DNA of 44,595 nucleotides from Nonomuraea corallina (lineage in GTDB: Bacteria; Actinomycetota; Actinomycetes; Streptosporangiales; Streptosporangiaceae). The DNA lies in contig NZ_JAPNNL010000042.1 in the NCBI RefSeq assembly GCF_027620315.1, forward strand, positions 1 to 44,595, given 5' to 3'. This document shows, in pieces, positions 42,224 to 44,595 of the stretch. Numbering within the stretch: position 1 is the stretch's first letter; every line of letters begins with the position of its first letter. The position numbers and the translations under genes are program-made. A model generated the notes under the pieces. The model was not told the origin of the DNA. It made no database searches and worked only from the letters and a program-made list of their open reading frames with translations.

Positions 42224-43371
42224 CGGTGCACCTCGCCGTGGCGCTGGACGGCGCCGGCTGGCACCCCGCCGCCTGGCGCGAGACCGGCCCGGACGTCTTC
42301 TCGGCCCGCCACTGGGCGGGACTCGTGACCGAGGCCGAGCGGGGGCTGCTCGACTTCGTCACCATCGAGGACGCGCTCGGCCTGCAGTCCACCCTGCCCG
42401 ACGGCCCGGACGAGCGGACCGACCAGGTGCGGGGCCGGTTCGACGCGGTGCTGCTCGCCGCCCGGCTGGCGCCGCTCACCAGCCGGATCGGCCTGGTGCC
42501 GACCGCCACCACCACGCACACCGAGCCGTTCCACGTGGCCATCGGCATCGCCACGCTCGACCACGTCAGCGGCGGGCGGGCCGGCTGGCGGGCGCAGATC
42601 TCCGCGCGGGCCGCCGAGGCGCGGCACTTCGGCCGCCGGCGGTTCCCGCCGATCGACCCGCACGCCCCCGATCCGTCCGCCGAGCCGCACGTGCGCGACC
42701 TGTTCGCCGAGGCCGCCGACGCGGTCGAGGTCGCCCGGCGGCTCTGGGACAGCTGGGAGGACGACGCCGAGATCCGCGACGTGGCCACCGGCAGGTTCGT
42801 CGACCGGGACAAGCTGCACTACGCCGACTTCGCCGGGCGGTTCTTCTCGGTCAAGGGGCCGTCGATCACGCCCCGGCCGCCGCAGGGGCAGCCGGTGGTG
42901 ACCGCGCTCGCGCACGCGCGGCTGCCGTACGAGTTCGCGGCCGGGAGCGCCGACGTCGTGTACGTCACCCCGCACTCCGACGAGCAGGCCCGCGCCGTCG
43001 TCGAGGAGATCCGGGCGCTGTCGGGAGACCTCAAGATCTTCGCCGACCTGCTCGTCTTCCTCGGCCCGGACGCGGCGCGGCGCAAGGCGCGGCTCGACGA
43101 GCTCGACGGGGCCGAGCTCGCCTCCGACGCCGCGATCTTCACCGGGACCGTGCGCGAGCTGGCCGACGTGCTGCTGGAGTGGCGCAGGGCAGGCATCCAG
43201 GGGTTCCGGCTGCGGCCCGGCGCGCTGCCGCACGACCTGGAGCAGATCACCCGCGGCCTGACGGCCGAGCTGCGCGGACGCGGCGCCTTCCGACACGCGT
43301 ACGAGGCCGCCACCCTGCGGGGGCTGCTCGGCCTGCCGCGCCCGGCCAGCCGCTACGCGGAGGTGTCATGA
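42220..43371 (+). CDS. Luciferase-like flavin monooxygenase
   Basis: A 383-residue member of the bacterial luciferase/alkanesulfonate monooxygenase superfamily. The TIM-barrel start is VHLAVALDGAGWHPAAWRE, with IATLDHVSGGRAGWRAQISARAAEARHFG, VEVARRLWDSWEDDAEIRDVATGRF and FFSVKGPSITPRPPQGQPVVTAL. The C-terminal third is shorter than in the preceding paralogue and ends RHAYEAATLRGLLGL. ATG 42220 overlaps the upstream stop and has GGAG. It presumably shares the flavin reductase of this operon. Confidence 0.9.
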   Translation: MTVHLAVALDGAGWHPAAWRETGPDVFSARHWAGLVTEAERGLLDFVTIEDALGLQSTLPDGPDERTDQVRGRFDAVLLAARLAPLTSRIGLVPTATTTHTEPFHVAIGIATLDHVSGGRAGWRAQISARAAEARHFGRRRFPPIDPHAPDPSAEPHVRDLFAEAADAVEVARRLWDSWEDDAEIRDVATGRFVDRDKLHYADFAGRFFSVKGPSITPRPPQGQPVVTALAHARLPYEFAAGSADVVYVTPHSDEQARAVVEEIRALSGDLKIFADLLVFLGPDAARRKARLDELDGAELASDAAIFTGTVRELADVLLEWRRAGIQGFRLRPGALPHDLEQITRGLTAELRGRGAFRHAYEAATLRGLLGLPRPASRYAEVS

Positions 43372-44231
43372 AATTTCTGGCTATCACGTTGATCGTCCAT
43401 AACGATGACCGGTCGCCCACCGAGCGCTTCCGCGAGGTCGTCGAGAACGCGGTGCTGGCCGAGGAGCTCGGCTTCGACGGGTTCGGCGTGGGGGAGCGGC
43501 ACGAGCGGCCGTTCATCTCCTCCTCGCCGCCGGTGGTGCTCAGCCACATCGCCGCCAGAACCAGCAGGATCCGGCTGTTCACCGCGGTGACCACGCTGAG
43601 CCTGCTCGACCCCGTACGCGCCTACGAGGACTACGCGACGCTCGACCACCTGTCGGAGGGCAGGCTGGAGCTCATCATCGGCAAGGGCAACGGCGCGGCC
43701 CAGGCCCAGCTGTTCCACGTCACGCCCGAGGACCAGTGGGAACGCAACCGGGAGGCGTACGAGCTGTTCTCCGCCAACGTCACCCACCCCATCGGCCCGT
43801 ACGCCGAGCTGATCGACCACTACCGGGAACGGTGGGCGCACTACGGGCACGATCCGGCCGGCGCGCTGGTGGGAGCCGGGACCGCGGGCTACTACGCGGC
43901 CAGGACCTCCCAGGAGGCTCTCGCCGTCTACCGGCCGATCTTCGACGCCCGGGTCGCGTTCCAGCGCGAGCTCGGCCTGCCGGTGGTCTTCCCCACGCTG
44001 GAGGACGCCGTCGAGCGCTCCTCCATCCTCGTCGGCAGCCCGCAGCAGATCGTGGACAAGGTGCTGCGCTACCACAAGCGGTTCGGGCACGAGGTCATGC
44101 ACCTGCACGCCGACGCCGACGGGCTCACCCCCCGGCAGCACCGCGACGCGCTGGAGCTGTTCCAGGCCGAGATCGCGCCCGTGCTGCGCGCCGAGATCCC
44201 CAGCAGGCCGTTCCCCGGAGGTGCCGCGTGA
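43368..44231 (+). CDS. Luciferase-like flavin monooxygenase with apparent internal deletion
   Basis: A 287-residue protein with an intact N-terminal half (FLAITLIVHNDDRSPTERFREV, GFGVGERHERPFISSSPPVVL, YATLDHLSEGRLELIIGKGNG). The C-terminal part is also intact (VGAGTAGYYAARTSQEALAVYRP, VERSSILVGSPQQIVDKVLRYH). Relatives I recall are about 340-350 residues, with 55-60 residues between NREAYELF and SANVTHPI. Here these segments are fused at Phe134/Ser135 (CTGTTC at 43764-43769). The missing piece normally includes a barrel strand and substrate-side loops, so the enzyme may be inactive or altered. The frame is preserved, and ATGA/GTGA overlaps link it to its neighbours. Confidence 0.82.
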   Translation: MKFLAITLIVHNDDRSPTERFREVVENAVLAEELGFDGFGVGERHERPFISSSPPVVLSHIAARTSRIRLFTAVTTLSLLDPVRAYEDYATLDHLSEGRLELIIGKGNGAAQAQLFHVTPEDQWERNREAYELFSANVTHPIGPYAELIDHYRERWAHYGHDPAGALVGAGTAGYYAARTSQEALAVYRPIFDARVAFQRELGLPVVFPTLEDAVERSSILVGSPQQIVDKVLRYHKRFGHEVMHLHADADGLTPRQHRDALELFQAEIAPVLRAEIPSRPFPGGAA

Positions 44232-44595
44232 CGCTGTCCATCCTCGATCTTGCGCCGGTCGTGTCGGGAGGCACGGTGGGCGACGCCCTGCGCCGCACCC
44301 TCGACCTCGCCCGGCGGGCGGAGGAGTTCGGCTACCGCCGCTACTGGCTGGCCGAGCACCACTTCGCGCCCGGCGTGGCCAGTTCGGCCCCGGCCGTGCT
44401 GATCGCGCTGGTCGCGGCGGCCACCTCCACGATCCGGGTCGGATCGGGGGCGGTCCAGCTCGGGCACCAGACGCCGCTGTCCGCGGTCGAGCAGTTCGGC
44501 CTGATCGACGCGCTCCACCCGGGCCGGATCGACCTCGGCATCGGACGTTCCGGGCAGCGCCGCGCCGAGCTCACCGCAGACCCCACCGCAGACCC
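44228..44595 (+). CDS. Luciferase-like flavin monooxygenase, N-terminal part (cut by window end)
   Basis: The frame starts at GTG 44228, overlapping the previous stop (GTGA), and stays open to the last base, so the gene continues outside the window. About 122 residues are visible: MTLSILDLAPVVSGGTVGDA, then ARRAEEFGYRRYWLAEHHFAPGVASSAPAVL and STIRVGSGAVQLGHQTPLSAVEQFGLIDALHPGRIDLGIGRS. The LAEHHF motif and the ALHPGRIDLGIGRS segment are those of the MsnO8/YhbW-type LLM subgroup. It is the fourth consecutive luciferase-like gene in the operon. Confidence 0.9.
   Translation, partial: MTLSILDLAPVVSGGTVGDALRRTLDLARRAEEFGYRRYWLAEHHFAPGVASSAPAVLIALVAAATSTIRVGSGAVQLGHQTPLSAVEQFGLIDALHPGRIDLGIGRSGQRRAELTADPTAD

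Noticed and set aside
1..44595. Mobile elements, integrase, att sites, CRISPR, tRNA, rRNA, replication origin
   Set aside because: No transposase or integrase frames, no regular spacer-repeat array, and no tRNA or rRNA sequence recognised on reading.

Overview
The window is high-GC DNA with GTG/TTG starts, dense 1-4 bp gene overlaps, a DUF5753/DUF397 pair, Tat signal peptides, latex-clearing proteins and a sulfur-type leader peptide. Together these point to a filamentous actinomycete, most likely Streptosporangiales (Nonomuraea-like). That placement is inferred from gene content, since no rRNA or other marker is present. No tRNA, rRNA, CRISPR array, transposase or phage gene was seen.

Left part (1-19300) is a mosaic of small units. 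It holds a DUF5753/DUF397 pair, a TetR repressor divergent from a family-1 glycosyltransferase across a nested palindromic operator, an MFS-NUDIX operon, a PgdA-like deacetylase, a secreted DUF5666 protein, a membrane acyltransferase and a cupin/GlxA-type regulator pair. Further right are a membrane-anchored trypsin-like protease, a repeat-rich membrane protein, a PadR/ABC-ATPase/FtsX operon, and a heterodimeric ABC exporter whose two ATPase domains carry complementary defects.

Centre (19342-31177) is a compact non-ribosomal peptide operon. Its order is a 34-codon small ORF, stand-alone carrier protein, glycosyltransferase, stand-alone adenylation enzyme, MbtH, kynurenine-3-monooxygenase-like hydroxylase, DUF6875-like protein, C-A-T-reductase synthetase, MFS exporter and O-methyltransferase. 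Two A and two T domains plus a terminal reductase predict a reductively released, hydroxylated, methylated and glycosylated dipeptide. Three copies of the 14-bp palindrome known as the CebR (cellobiose repressor) box sit at the promoter and inside the adenylation gene. This implies that cello-oligosaccharides induce the pathway, as for thaxtomin in Streptomyces scabies. A secreted ricin-lectin/pectate lyase lies convergently next to it, which fits a plant-debris or plant-associated lifestyle.

Right of this (32952-39108) is a polyisoprene (natural rubber) degradation locus: a TetR regulator divergent from two tandem Tat-exported latex-clearing oxygenases (lcp), then large and small subunits of a molybdenum hydroxylase expected to oxidise the oligo-isoprenoid aldehydes.

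The right end (39176-44595) looks like a sulfur-scavenging operon. A near-leaderless promoter drives a 24-aa Cys-containing leader peptide, followed by a flavin reductase, a glutathionyl-hydroquinone-reductase-like thiol transferase and four consecutive luciferase-like flavin monooxygenases. One of these appears internally deleted, and the last is cut by the window end.
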